IMG/VR virus record: IMGVR_UViG_3300046822_000224
Location: 1-20,251 of that record
Reading direction: 5' to 3' (one strand)
Origin: a virus
Length of the DNA stretch: 20,251 bases
This document shows positions 5,413 through 11,148 of the stretch, piece by piece. Each line of letters begins with the position of its first letter. The first letter of the stretch is position 1. Position numbers and translations under genes: made by a program. The notes beneath the pieces were generated by a model, which did not search any database, had not been told where the DNA came from, and saw only the letters and a list, made by a program, of their open reading frames with translations.

Positions 5413-6167
5413 CAGTCGTCCCGATCAAGGGTCCGCCACCGCTGCGACACAGCCGACTCAAGCTCATGGCCGAGGCGCCGGCGAAGTTCCTCGCCAACGA
5501 AGAGAAAGAGGGGCAGGCGTTCGAGAAGGGCACGGGCGCCCACTCCGTACTGCTGGGCGGGAAACGCCTCGTGGTCTACGACAAGAAGTCGGAGAACGGC
5601 AACCAATGCCCGCGGCGCGGCAAGGACTATGACGCGTTCGCGACGCTCAACGCCGGCTCGCTGATCTTGCTGCCCGACGAGTACGACCAGGTGCAGGGGA
5701 TGGCCGAGGCGGTCCAGAAGAACGCCGACGCAATGGCGCTGCTCGCCGGCCGCAAGGAGCGCACGCTGTTATGGACGCTCGCCGGGCGTCCGTGCCGCGG
5801 CACGCCCGACGTCGACAACGGCATCAGCATCGTCGAACTGAAGACCACGAAGAGCAGCAACCCGCGCGACTTCTACTGGGACGCGCGGCGCTTCTGCTAT
5901 CCGGGGGCGCTCGCCTGGTACATGGACGGCGCCGCGCTGCAGTTCGGGCGGCGGACGATGCCGGAAGAGGCGTACATCGTCGCGGTGGAATCAGCGCGGC
6001 CGTACATCGTCACGGTGTTCCGAGTTCCGCAGTCAGAGTTGGACGAAGGACGGCGACAGAACCGCACCTGGTTCGAGCGCCTGCTTTGGTGCGAGGCCAA
6101 CGACGTCTGGCCTGGCTACGCGACCGGGATCGTCGACCTGGAGCGCCAGGCGGCCGAGGCGGCATGA
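5409..6167 (+). CDS. PD-(D/E)XK exonuclease-like protein (RecE C-terminal/Cas4-like)
   Basis: A 252-residue protein coupled to erf by ATGA. The sequence runs through the fold of phage RecB-family exonucleases: GTGAHSVLLGG with H45, a helical insert, then GRPCRGTPDVDNG with D134, then ISIVELKTTKSSNP with E143 and K145, and a later tyrosine-rich helix (RRFCYPGALAWYMDG). These are the expected metal- and DNA-cleavage residues. In such pairs the nuclease resects double-stranded ends to give 3' overhangs for the annealing protein. I read a 5'-to-3' dsDNA exonuclease by analogy with RecE. The exact polarity is inference. Confidence 0.88.
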   Translation: MTVVPIKGPPPLRHSRLKLMAEAPAKFLANEEKEGQAFEKGTGAHSVLLGGKRLVVYDKKSENGNQCPRRGKDYDAFATLNAGSLILLPDEYDQVQGMAEAVQKNADAMALLAGRKERTLLWTLAGRPCRGTPDVDNGISIVELKTTKSSNPRDFYWDARRFCYPGALAWYMDGAALQFGRRTMPEEAYIVAVESARPYIVTVFRVPQSELDEGRRQNRTWFERLLWCEANDVWPGYATGIVDLERQAAEAA

Positions 6168-6358
6168 GCATCCCGGCAACGCTGAAGGCGGTCCGCAAGG
6201 ATCTGGGCGAGCTGCGCGCAGACAGCAGCGCGGCGGGCGAAGCGCTCGCCGCCATCCTGCACAAGCTCGATCGCGTGCTGAAGCTGCTTCGTGATCGCGG
6301 CCCCTCAGGTCCAAGCAGTAAGGGAAAAGTGCGGGACGCGGCGCGCACCAATCGCTAG
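6164..6358 (+). CDS. small coiled-coil protein
   Basis: A 64-residue protein with an ATGA overlap with the exonuclease. Residues 4-45 form one long amphipathic helix (LKAVRKDLGELRADSSAAGE, then LHKLDRVLKLL), followed by a basic flexible tail. No function is recognised. It is the last gene of the early operon before the integrase gap. Confidence 0.6.
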   Translation: MSIPATLKAVRKDLGELRADSSAAGEALAAILHKLDRVLKLLRDRGPSGPSSKGKVRDAARTNR

Positions 6359-6360
6359 CG

Positions 6361-6401
6361 GTTTCGAAACTGACGCAGTTCCCCGGATGTTGACCATCCG
6401 G
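6361..6401. promoter_or_regulatory. palindrome and hairpin upstream of the integrase
   Basis: The 74-base gap between the early operon and the integrase holds a perfect 10-bp palindrome GTTTCGAAAC at 6361-6370 and a hairpin with arms CCGGATG (6383-6389) and CATCCGG (6395-6401) and a 5-base loop. There is no T-run. They may be an operator and an RNA structure controlling integrase expression. That is inference from position only. Confidence 0.45.
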
Positions 6402-6432
6402 CAACAATCACCGGCTCTGAGGGGAGGGCTGA

Positions 6433-7419
6433 GTGGACGAATCCGATCGCGCGCTGCTGGCGGCGATGGCGCGACAGATTGCCGAGCTGAGCGAGCGCCT
6501 TGCGCCGGTAGCGCCGTCTACGCTCACGTTCGGCGCCCTCCACGGCCTCTACGAGGCCGCGAAGAAGCGCGGAAAGAGCTGGAAGACCGTCCAGTACCTA
6601 CTCCGCCCGCCCGCGCGGGAATGGCACGAGCGCTCGGCGGCGGGCCTGCGCGTGAGCGACTGGACCGAGCTGCGCACGAAGCATGAAGAGCACTACGCGC
6701 CGACGACGCTCAATCAGATCTTGGACTGGGTGAAGGCGCTCCTGCGCTGGGGCGTCGAGCAAGGGCTGCTGCCCGATGAGCCGCACGTCTGCCGCGCGAA
6801 GTGGGCGAAGTGCAAGCGCGCGCGAGAGACGGCGCCGTCGGAGGCTGACATCTCGGCGATGCTCGCCCTGCGGAGCTGCGACGCCAAACGCCGCGTCGTC
6901 GTGCTCTGCGACTGCGACGCGGGGATGCGGGTCTCCGAGATCAAGCAGCTGCAGTGGTCGTGGCTGAATCGCGAGCGGATGGAGATCCACATCCCGAACT
7001 GGGCAGCGAAGGGCGGCTCAGGCGGCGTCACGCAGATGACCCGCCGGTTGCTCGACGCGATCGAAAATATTCCGCGCGACCTCCGCAGTCCGTTCGTGCT
7101 GCTTCACTCGAGCAACGCGGGGCCGAGGCTCTACACGCGCCAGACGCTCAGCGACTGGTGGAAGGAGCTCGCGTGCGAGGCCGGCATCCAGGCCGTTCCC
7201 GGCGAGCGGCGGGTGCATGCCCACGACGGCCGCGGAGCGTTTGCGACCCGAGCCGCCGATCGCGGCGTGCCCGTCGAGGTCATCCAGGGGATGCTTCGGC
7301 ACAAGCGGCTCGAGACGACGATCATCTATCTGCGCCGCCGTCGCCAGCGGCAGCTCCAGGGCATCGCCGCCGCCCGCGAAGCGTTCGAGCTCGGCACCGA
7401 GAAAGAACGGTCCCGATAG
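6433..7419 (+). CDS. int: tyrosine recombinase (phage integrase)
   Basis: A 328-residue protein from GTG 6433 with GGAGG at 6423-6427. The N-terminal part (about 30-130) matches a SAM-like core-binding domain (TLNQILDWVKALLRWGVEQG). The catalytic domain has all expected residues: R166 in DAGMRVSEIKQL, K193 in the beta-turn, H264 and R267 in HAHDGRGAFATRAA, H290 in GMLRHKRLETT and the nucleophile Y299 in IIYL. It performs site-specific integration and excision at attP/attB. The N-terminus has a short coiled helix but no obvious long arm-binding domain, so it may be a simple type. The downstream region holds repeats that could be its binding sites. HDGR replaces the more common HxLR. Confidence 0.93.
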   Translation: MDESDRALLAAMARQIAELSERLAPVAPSTLTFGALHGLYEAAKKRGKSWKTVQYLLRPPAREWHERSAAGLRVSDWTELRTKHEEHYAPTTLNQILDWVKALLRWGVEQGLLPDEPHVCRAKWAKCKRARETAPSEADISAMLALRSCDAKRRVVVLCDCDAGMRVSEIKQLQWSWLNRERMEIHIPNWAAKGGSGGVTQMTRRLLDAIENIPRDLRSPFVLLHSSNAGPRLYTRQTLSDWWKELACEAGIQAVPGERRVHAHDGRGAFATRAADRGVPVEVIQGMLRHKRLETTIIYLRRRRQRQLQGIAAAREAFELGTEKERSR

Positions 7420-7587
7420 CTATCTCGCGCCGAAACGCAAGGGCGAATCTAATTTATTTTCGCCTGCTGAACATCCGCGCAAGTATCTATAGGCACTCGT
7501 GTTTCCGAGTATCTTACATGTCGGCAGAAGAGTAAGCGGCGGAACATTTCGTTGACGACGAAACTCGGCTCAGGCATAGATACTGGA
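7420..7587. other. non-coding AT-richer region after the integrase, candidate attP
   Basis: No convincing gene lies in 7420-7713. The first part is clearly AT-richer than its surroundings. It holds AGTATCT at 7482-7488 and 7508-7514 (direct) and AGTATCTAT at 7482-7490 matched by its reverse complement ATAGATACT at 7576-7584. The 10-bp palindrome GATAGCTATC covers the integrase stop (7415-7424), and ACTCG/CGAGT arms flank 7495-7510. Direct and inverted short repeats next to an integrase gene are what an attachment site looks like, but the core cannot be fixed without attB. TTGACG at 7552-7557 could be a -35 element. Confidence 0.45.
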
Positions 7588-7653
7588 CCCCCGATGAGCC
7601 TCGCAACGACGATCCAAGAAGGCGGCTGCGCGCTCCTCACTACTCATCGGGGG
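7588..7653. repeat. 11-bp perfect inverted repeat with a 44-base loop
   Basis: CCCCCGATGAG at 7588-7598 and CTCATCGGGGG at 7643-7653 are perfectly complementary. The loop contains further pairable GC-rich segments (GGCGGCTGCGCGC). As RNA this would be a stable stem-loop of 66 bases, and a TTGACG -35-like element lies about 30 bases upstream. It could be a small RNA, a transcription barrier between integrase and the next cassette, or a protein-binding site. It does not fold as a tRNA. Confidence 0.45.
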
Positions 7654-7713
7654 CGATGTTTCCAGGGTTGCAGCGCGCCGTCTCCTTGGGTTGTCGGACA
7701 GAGGGAGTGATTC

Positions 7714-8016
7714 ATGCGGCGGCGTACCACGTCTTATGACAAGTCATATGTCGGGTCTTCGGGCCCAGGACTGAAGTCGGGCAATCTCCGGAAACGTGCG
7801 CAGGGCCCCGCCTCGGCCATCGAGCGCGCGGATAACCTGGCGCAGCTCGCGGTGGCCCGCCGTGGCGCCGGCTTCGTTCGCGACCTAATCGCGCAGCGGA
7901 CTCCCATCGCAGCCCGGCGCGACGCGGTCATGGAGGGCAAGGCGCTCGCACTCGATGTTTTCGAGGGTCGGCTGTCGCTGACCGAGGCCATCGGCCAGCT
8001 CAGGGGCGCGGCGTAG
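7714..8016 (+). CDS. hypothetical basic protein
   Basis: A 100-residue protein with GAGGGAG shortly before ATG 7714. The N-terminus is basic and Ser/Gly-rich (MRRRTTSYDKSYVGSSGPG), and the rest is helical and Ala/Arg-rich (AIERADNLAQLAVARRGAGF, ALALDVFEGRLSLTEAIGQL). No domain is recognised. It opens a cassette whose genes each have their own ribosome-binding site and are not overlapped, unlike the rest of the window. Confidence 0.6.
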   Translation: MRRRTTSYDKSYVGSSGPGLKSGNLRKRAQGPASAIERADNLAQLAVARRGAGFVRDLIAQRTPIAARRDAVMEGKALALDVFEGRLSLTEAIGQLRGAA

Positions 8017-8054
8017 CCGCGTAGCCACTCAACCATCAACTAAGGAGCCACATC

Positions 8055-8360
8055 ATGAATCTGTTCGCGAGGCAGGGAGATCTGGTCATCGAGAAGCTGG
8101 CAAAGCCGTTCGCCGGCACCGTCGAGAAGGTCACCAACCATGTGTTCGCTGGCGATTCCAGCGGCCACCCGCACACGCTGCGCGGCACCGTGCAGTTGCA
8201 GCGCGAGGGCGCGACCGCCCGCGTGCGGGTCGCCGAAGAGCTCACGCTCGAGCACGGCAAGCCCGACGGGCACCGCGCCGTGATGCTGCCGCCCGGCGAT
8301 TACGAGGTCCGCCCGCTGCGCGAGCGCGGCGACGGCAGCGACCGCGCCGTCGAGGACTGA
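8055..8360 (+). CDS. small protein of the DUF6745 cassette
   Basis: A 101-residue protein with AAGGAG at 8042-8047 before ATG 8055. It is beta-rich (LVIEKLAKPFAGTVEKVTNH, LRGTVQLQREGATARVRVAE) with a C-terminal PPGDYEVRPLRERGDGSDRA segment. From memory, proteins with this shape and ending occur directly upstream of DUF6745 proteins in several bacteria, which fits here. Function is unknown. A partner of the next gene's product is the natural inference. Confidence 0.65.
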   Translation: MNLFARQGDLVIEKLAKPFAGTVEKVTNHVFAGDSSGHPHTLRGTVQLQREGATARVRVAEELTLEHGKPDGHRAVMLPPGDYEVRPLRERGDGSDRAVED

Positions 8361-8367
8361 GGTCGAA

Positions 8368-8403
8368 ACGCGGGGCAACCCGCGTCGGCGTGTGTTGCAC
8401 GCC
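8368..8403 (+). other. two tandem hairpins before the DUF6745 gene
   Basis: ACGCGGG (8368-8374) and CCCGCGT (8379-8385) form a 7-bp stem closed by a GCAA loop, a stable GNRA tetraloop. Two bases later GGCGTG (8387-8392) and CACGCC (8398-8403) form a second stem with a 5-base loop. They sit in the 66-base leader between the small protein and the DUF6745 gene and could limit or protect the message. No T-run follows. Confidence 0.45.
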
Positions 8404-8426
8404 CTGACGAGACCAAAGGAGCGAAC

Positions 8427-9746
8427 ATGTCGAACGCAACGAAGAAGTACAGCCTGACCGACGAGCACCGAGCGCAGCTGAAGCCGTGGGCCGATCGTTG
8501 GATTGCGAATGCCCTCAACACGCAGGCGATGGATGACTCGGATCGCGATGCGATGCGCGTCGCGATCAACGGAATGTATGACGCCGCAAAGCTGGAGCGG
8601 CCCGGCCGGATCGTGTTCTGCGCTTCTCCAATTGGGGCCGCCTTCGCGGCTTCGGTTGCGGCCGGCGTCTGGTATCTCCGTCGAAATCCGGGCCAGTACA
8701 AGAAGCTCTTCGGCGCGATTTTGACCGAGCGCGAACTCGTGAATGCAATTGGGCCAGCGATAGCGCATCTCGTGCGCCATGGCACGCACCGCGCCCTTAC
8801 GCTGGAGAATCTTCCGGCACCGAAGGCAAAGGCCACGGGCGCCGCCACGGGCGCCGCCACGGGCGCCGCCACGGACGCCGCCACGCGCGACGCCACGGAC
8901 GCCGCCACGGACGCCGCCACGTACGACGCCACGGACGCCGCCACGGACGACGCCACGGACGCCGCCACGGGCGACGCCACGTACGCCGCCACGGGCGCCG
9001 CCACGGGCGACGCCACGTACGCCGCCACGGGCGCCGCCACGGGCGCCCGGCTCATACGGTTTCTCGTTGGCTGCTCCGCGTACTGGGATCGCTCTTGGAA
9101 CGGGGGGAACCAATGGAGCGGATGGGTCGCATACCTGTCGTTCTTCCGCCACGTCGCGAAGCTCGATCTGCCGGTTTACGGGAAGTTCGCGCATTACGAG
9201 GCGGCGGCGATCCATGGCGGGCCTCGCTTCCTGCACGACAAGTTCGTCATCGTCGCGGACCGTCCGACGGTGATCGCACGCGATGACCGCAGCCTGCCTC
9301 ACTCCATCAAGGGCCCGACTATCGCCTGGCGCGATGGTTGGAAGCTCTATACGTGGCACGGCACCCGCGTCCCCGAGCGCGTGATCATGGCGCCGCGGTC
9401 GTACACGCGCGACGAGTACCTGGCGATCCGCAACACCGAGGTGCGGCGCGCGCTGGGCGAGGCCGCCGGCTGGGATTGGATCTGCCAGCTGCTCGGCGCC
9501 TCGCCGGCCGATGCTTGGACCGACGCTGAGACGGGCCTTCGGTACGAGCTGCTGATGGCGCCGTCCGGCGAGCGCTGGCTACGCAAGCAGTCGCCTGCGC
9601 TGAAGCTCGGCGATCAACCTCTCTACGTCGAGCCCGTGCATGAGGAGCTGCGCTCGGCGCAAGCCGCTCGCAAGTGGCAGGCAACGCGGCTCACGCCGGC
9701 GGAGTGCGAGCGCGACCCGGTTCTCACGTACGGGACGGAGGCCTAA
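8427..9746 (+). CDS. DUF6745-like protein with an internal tetrapeptide-repeat tract
   Basis: A 439-residue protein with AAGGAG just upstream. The N-terminal 130 residues match the DUF6745 start as I remember it: a Trp-containing helix, AINGMYDAAKLERPGRIVFC, then ASPIGAAFAASVAAGVWYL. The C-terminal 230 residues continue with GGPRFLHDKFVIVADRPTVI, RDGWKLYTWHGTRVPERVI, RNTEVRRALGEAAGWDWICQ and a final region ending EPVHEELRSA. The family is of unknown biochemical function and is often accompanied by a small upstream protein. Residues 136-207 are eighteen copies of a four-residue unit A-T-x-x, with x being G, D, R or Y and then A or D, inserted between the two conserved parts. The gene is cytoplasmic by appearance, and its role in the phage is unknown. 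Confidence 0.75.
   Translation: MSNATKKYSLTDEHRAQLKPWADRWIANALNTQAMDDSDRDAMRVAINGMYDAAKLERPGRIVFCASPIGAAFAASVAAGVWYLRRNPGQYKKLFGAILTERELVNAIGPAIAHLVRHGTHRALTLENLPAPKAKATGAATGAATGAATDAATRDATDAATDAATYDATDAATDDATDAATGDATYAATGAATGDATYAATGAATGARLIRFLVGCSAYWDRSWNGGNQWSGWVAYLSFFRHVAKLDLPVYGKFAHYEAAAIHGGPRFLHDKFVIVADRPTVIARDDRSLPHSIKGPTIAWRDGWKLYTWHGTRVPERVIMAPRSYTRDEYLAIRNTEVRRALGEAAGWDWICQLLGASPADAWTDAETGLRYELLMAPSGERWLRKQSPALKLGDQPLYVEPVHEELRSAQAARKWQATRLTPAECERDPVLTYGTEA
8832..9047 (+). repeat. 18 x 12-bp in-frame minisatellite
   Basis: Eighteen uninterrupted 12-bp units of the form GCCACG-xx-CG-(C/A)-C... fill 8832-9047 exactly (216 bases). The first six bases are invariant. Variation occurs only in codon 3 (GGC, GAC, CGC, TAC) and codon 4 (GCC, GAC), so every difference changes an amino acid and none is silent. 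Copy-number change would keep the frame. The tract also keeps other frames and the opposite strand open, which creates false long ORFs. Confidence 0.95.
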
Positions 9747-9748
9747 CC

Positions 9749-10939
9749 GTGGGCAAGTCGAGCGCCGCCGGAATCCTGATCGAGCACATCCGCCGCGACG
9801 GAGGAACGCAGATCCGCGCGGCGCTCGACGAAGACACCGTCACCGAATATGCGGAGGCCTACCGGGCGAAGACCGCCCTGCCGGCCCTGCGGATCTTCTT
9901 CGATGGCACCGACAACTGGCTCGTCGACGGCTTTCATCGCGTCGAGGCGGCGCAGCGCGCGGGGCTCAAGCGGCTGCCCGCGAACATCGAGAATGGCGAT
10001 CGTCGCTCCGCGATCCTCGCCGCGTGTGGGGCGAACAAGGAACACGGTCTGCGCCGCTCGAACGCGGACAAGCATCGTTCGGTCGAGACGATGCTTCGCG
10101 ACGCCGAGTGGTCCGGGTGGCCCGACCGGCGCATCGCCCGGCAGTGCGGCGTCTCGCATCCGATGGTCAGTGAAGTTCGGGCCAAGATGACGCAGCGAGT
10201 GGTAACGGTTACCACCTCGCAGAGCGCCAAGCCCGCGAAAGCTTTGAAAAGTGGGCAGACCGGCGAGGGCGCGGATGCCGGTCCGGGCGAAAGCTCGCCA
10301 GCGCCCGAAAAAGGCGACGAGGGGGCGGGCGATCAGCCGCTGCGCGTGAAGGGCGACGGTGTCGTCGTTCAGTCGCCCGCCCCCTCCAAGTCTGCGCGTC
10401 CACGCCTGGAGATGGACCTGCTGGGTCTCGAGATCGGCGATGAGATCGTGGTGGACGCCTGGGAGCTGACAGAGACCGTCCTCACGGCGTTCGACAACCA
10501 CCTACGCCAGGCGCAGGCGGCGCTGGCCAGTGCGATCGGCAGGGGCGGCCAGGACAGCGTGAAGCTACAGGGACTCCGCCAGGCGACGCACGAGCTCGCA
10601 GCCCGGGCGCGGATGACGGCGGTGCCCCGCACGGTCTGCCTCTACTGCAAGGACCCCGACGGCAGCGCGCATCGGCGCTCGAAGTGCAACGGCTGCGGCG
10701 GCATCGGCTACCTGGTCGAGGAGCAACTGAGCGCGGTGCCGCGCGAACTTCAGGCGCGGGGCGCGGACGCGAAGGTGGTTGATCCGGCGGCCGGCGGGTT
10801 CGTGGCGCGCGATAGCGGATGGCCCACGCCGAAGGCTCCGCCAGCGCGAGCGAAGCGGTTGCAGATCCAGGACGACGCCGGGCGCGAGCTGGTCACGGAG
10901 CGCGACGACGATGAAGAAGCGGACGCGGGCGGCTGGTGA
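9749..10939 (+). CDS. ParB/sulfiredoxin-fold DNA-binding protein with C-terminal zinc ribbon
   Basis: A 396-residue protein. GGAGG lies 7 bases before GTG 9749, so I prefer this start to one inside the previous gene. Residues about 10-100 carry a ParB/Srx-like domain with the signature NWLVDGFHRVEAAQRAGL (G61-F-H-R64). Residues about 123-145 are a helix-turn-helix (GWPDRRIARQCGVSHPMVSE). A long flexible linker (about 150-215) follows, then a helical segment (LTETVLTAFDNHLRQAQAAL) and a zinc ribbon with C297, C300, C313 and C316. Chromosomal ParB proteins are CTPases that spread from parS. Phage versions like this are common in replication regions and may be transcription regulators or replication factors. 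The first residues of the linker, MTQRVVTVTT, are encoded by a 28-bp sequence repeated at 18557. Confidence 0.8.
   Translation: MGKSSAAGILIEHIRRDGGTQIRAALDEDTVTEYAEAYRAKTALPALRIFFDGTDNWLVDGFHRVEAAQRAGLKRLPANIENGDRRSAILAACGANKEHGLRRSNADKHRSVETMLRDAEWSGWPDRRIARQCGVSHPMVSEVRAKMTQRVVTVTTSQSAKPAKALKSGQTGEGADAGPGESSPAPEKGDEGAGDQPLRVKGDGVVVQSPAPSKSARPRLEMDLLGLEIGDEIVVDAWELTETVLTAFDNHLRQAQAALASAIGRGGQDSVKLQGLRQATHELAARARMTAVPRTVCLYCKDPDGSAHRRSKCNGCGGIGYLVEEQLSAVPRELQARGADAKVVDPAAGGFVARDSGWPTPKAPPARAKRLQIQDDAGRELVTERDDDEEADAGGW
10187..10214 (+). repeat. 28-bp repeat with 15-bp palindrome, copy 1 (inside ParB-like gene)
   Basis: The sequence starts ATGACGCAGCGAG and ends in the palindrome TGGTAACGGTTACCA (10200-10214). 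It is identical at 27 of 28 positions to 18557-18584. Here it encodes MTQRVVTVT in the ParB-like protein right after its helix-turn-helix. The palindrome is a plausible operator or centromere-like site. Confidence 0.7.
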
Positions 10940-11148
10940 TGTTGTCTCGTACGACGACTTCCGCACTGGCCTCACGTTCCGCGAGGTCCGGCAGATGCTG
11001 TGGGTCAACAACGACGACCCCGAGACGTGGCGCTACAAACGGCGCCGCACGGTGCTCGGCTTCTGGCACCAGCTCAAGCTCCAACTCTGGGCGCAGTACC
11101 TCGACGCGGTCGATGGCGATCGCCGGCGGGCCACGGGGGGGGGGCTGA
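10911..11148 (+). CDS. small conserved phage protein, frame disrupted at a G10 tract
   Basis: Starts at ATG 10911, overlapping the ParB-like gene by 29 bases. The protein reads SYDDFRTGLTFREVRQMLWV, NNDDPETWRYKRRRTVLGFW, HQLKLQLWAQYLDAV, a recognisable but uncharacterised phage-protein pattern rich in Trp and Arg. At 11135-11144 there are ten consecutive G. As written, the frame passes the expected stop and runs on to 11408 inside the helicase gene in a clearly non-coding-like sequence (Arg/Gly/Ala-rich). With nine G the frame would end at TGA 11146-11148, giving 78 residues and a TGAATG junction with the helicase, like the neighbouring genes. I list that end. Either the tract is miscounted or the gene is really frameshifted. 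Confidence 0.6.
11135..11144 (+). repeat. G10 homopolymer at a gene junction
   Basis: Ten consecutive G, four bases before the helicase ATG (11149). It is the only run of that length in the window. It lies where the helicase Shine-Dalgarno should be and also sets the reading frame of the upstream small gene. Confidence 0.95.

Noticed and set aside
7449-7640. Reverse-strand 63-codon frame after the integrase
   Set aside because: No ribosome site, mixed codon use, and it covers the repeat-rich AT-rich gap.
7588-7653. tRNA or tmRNA gene in the gap after the integrase
   Set aside because: No T-arm GTTCGA-type motif, no anticodon arm and no acceptor end of the right size; only an inverted repeat.
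8832-9047. CRISPR-like array
   Set aside because: The 12-bp units are contiguous, in frame and have no spacers; it is a coding minisatellite.
8040-9359. Long reverse-strand open frames through the DUF6745 gene (also 8300-9055)
   Set aside because: They are kept open by the 12-bp repeat, have no ribosome site, read as Arg/Gly or Val/Ala repeats and lie fully opposite a well-supported gene.
9674-9748. Earlier start for the ParB-like gene
   Set aside because: It lies in the end of the DUF6745 gene; GTG 9749 has a well-placed GGAGG and gives the expected N-terminus.
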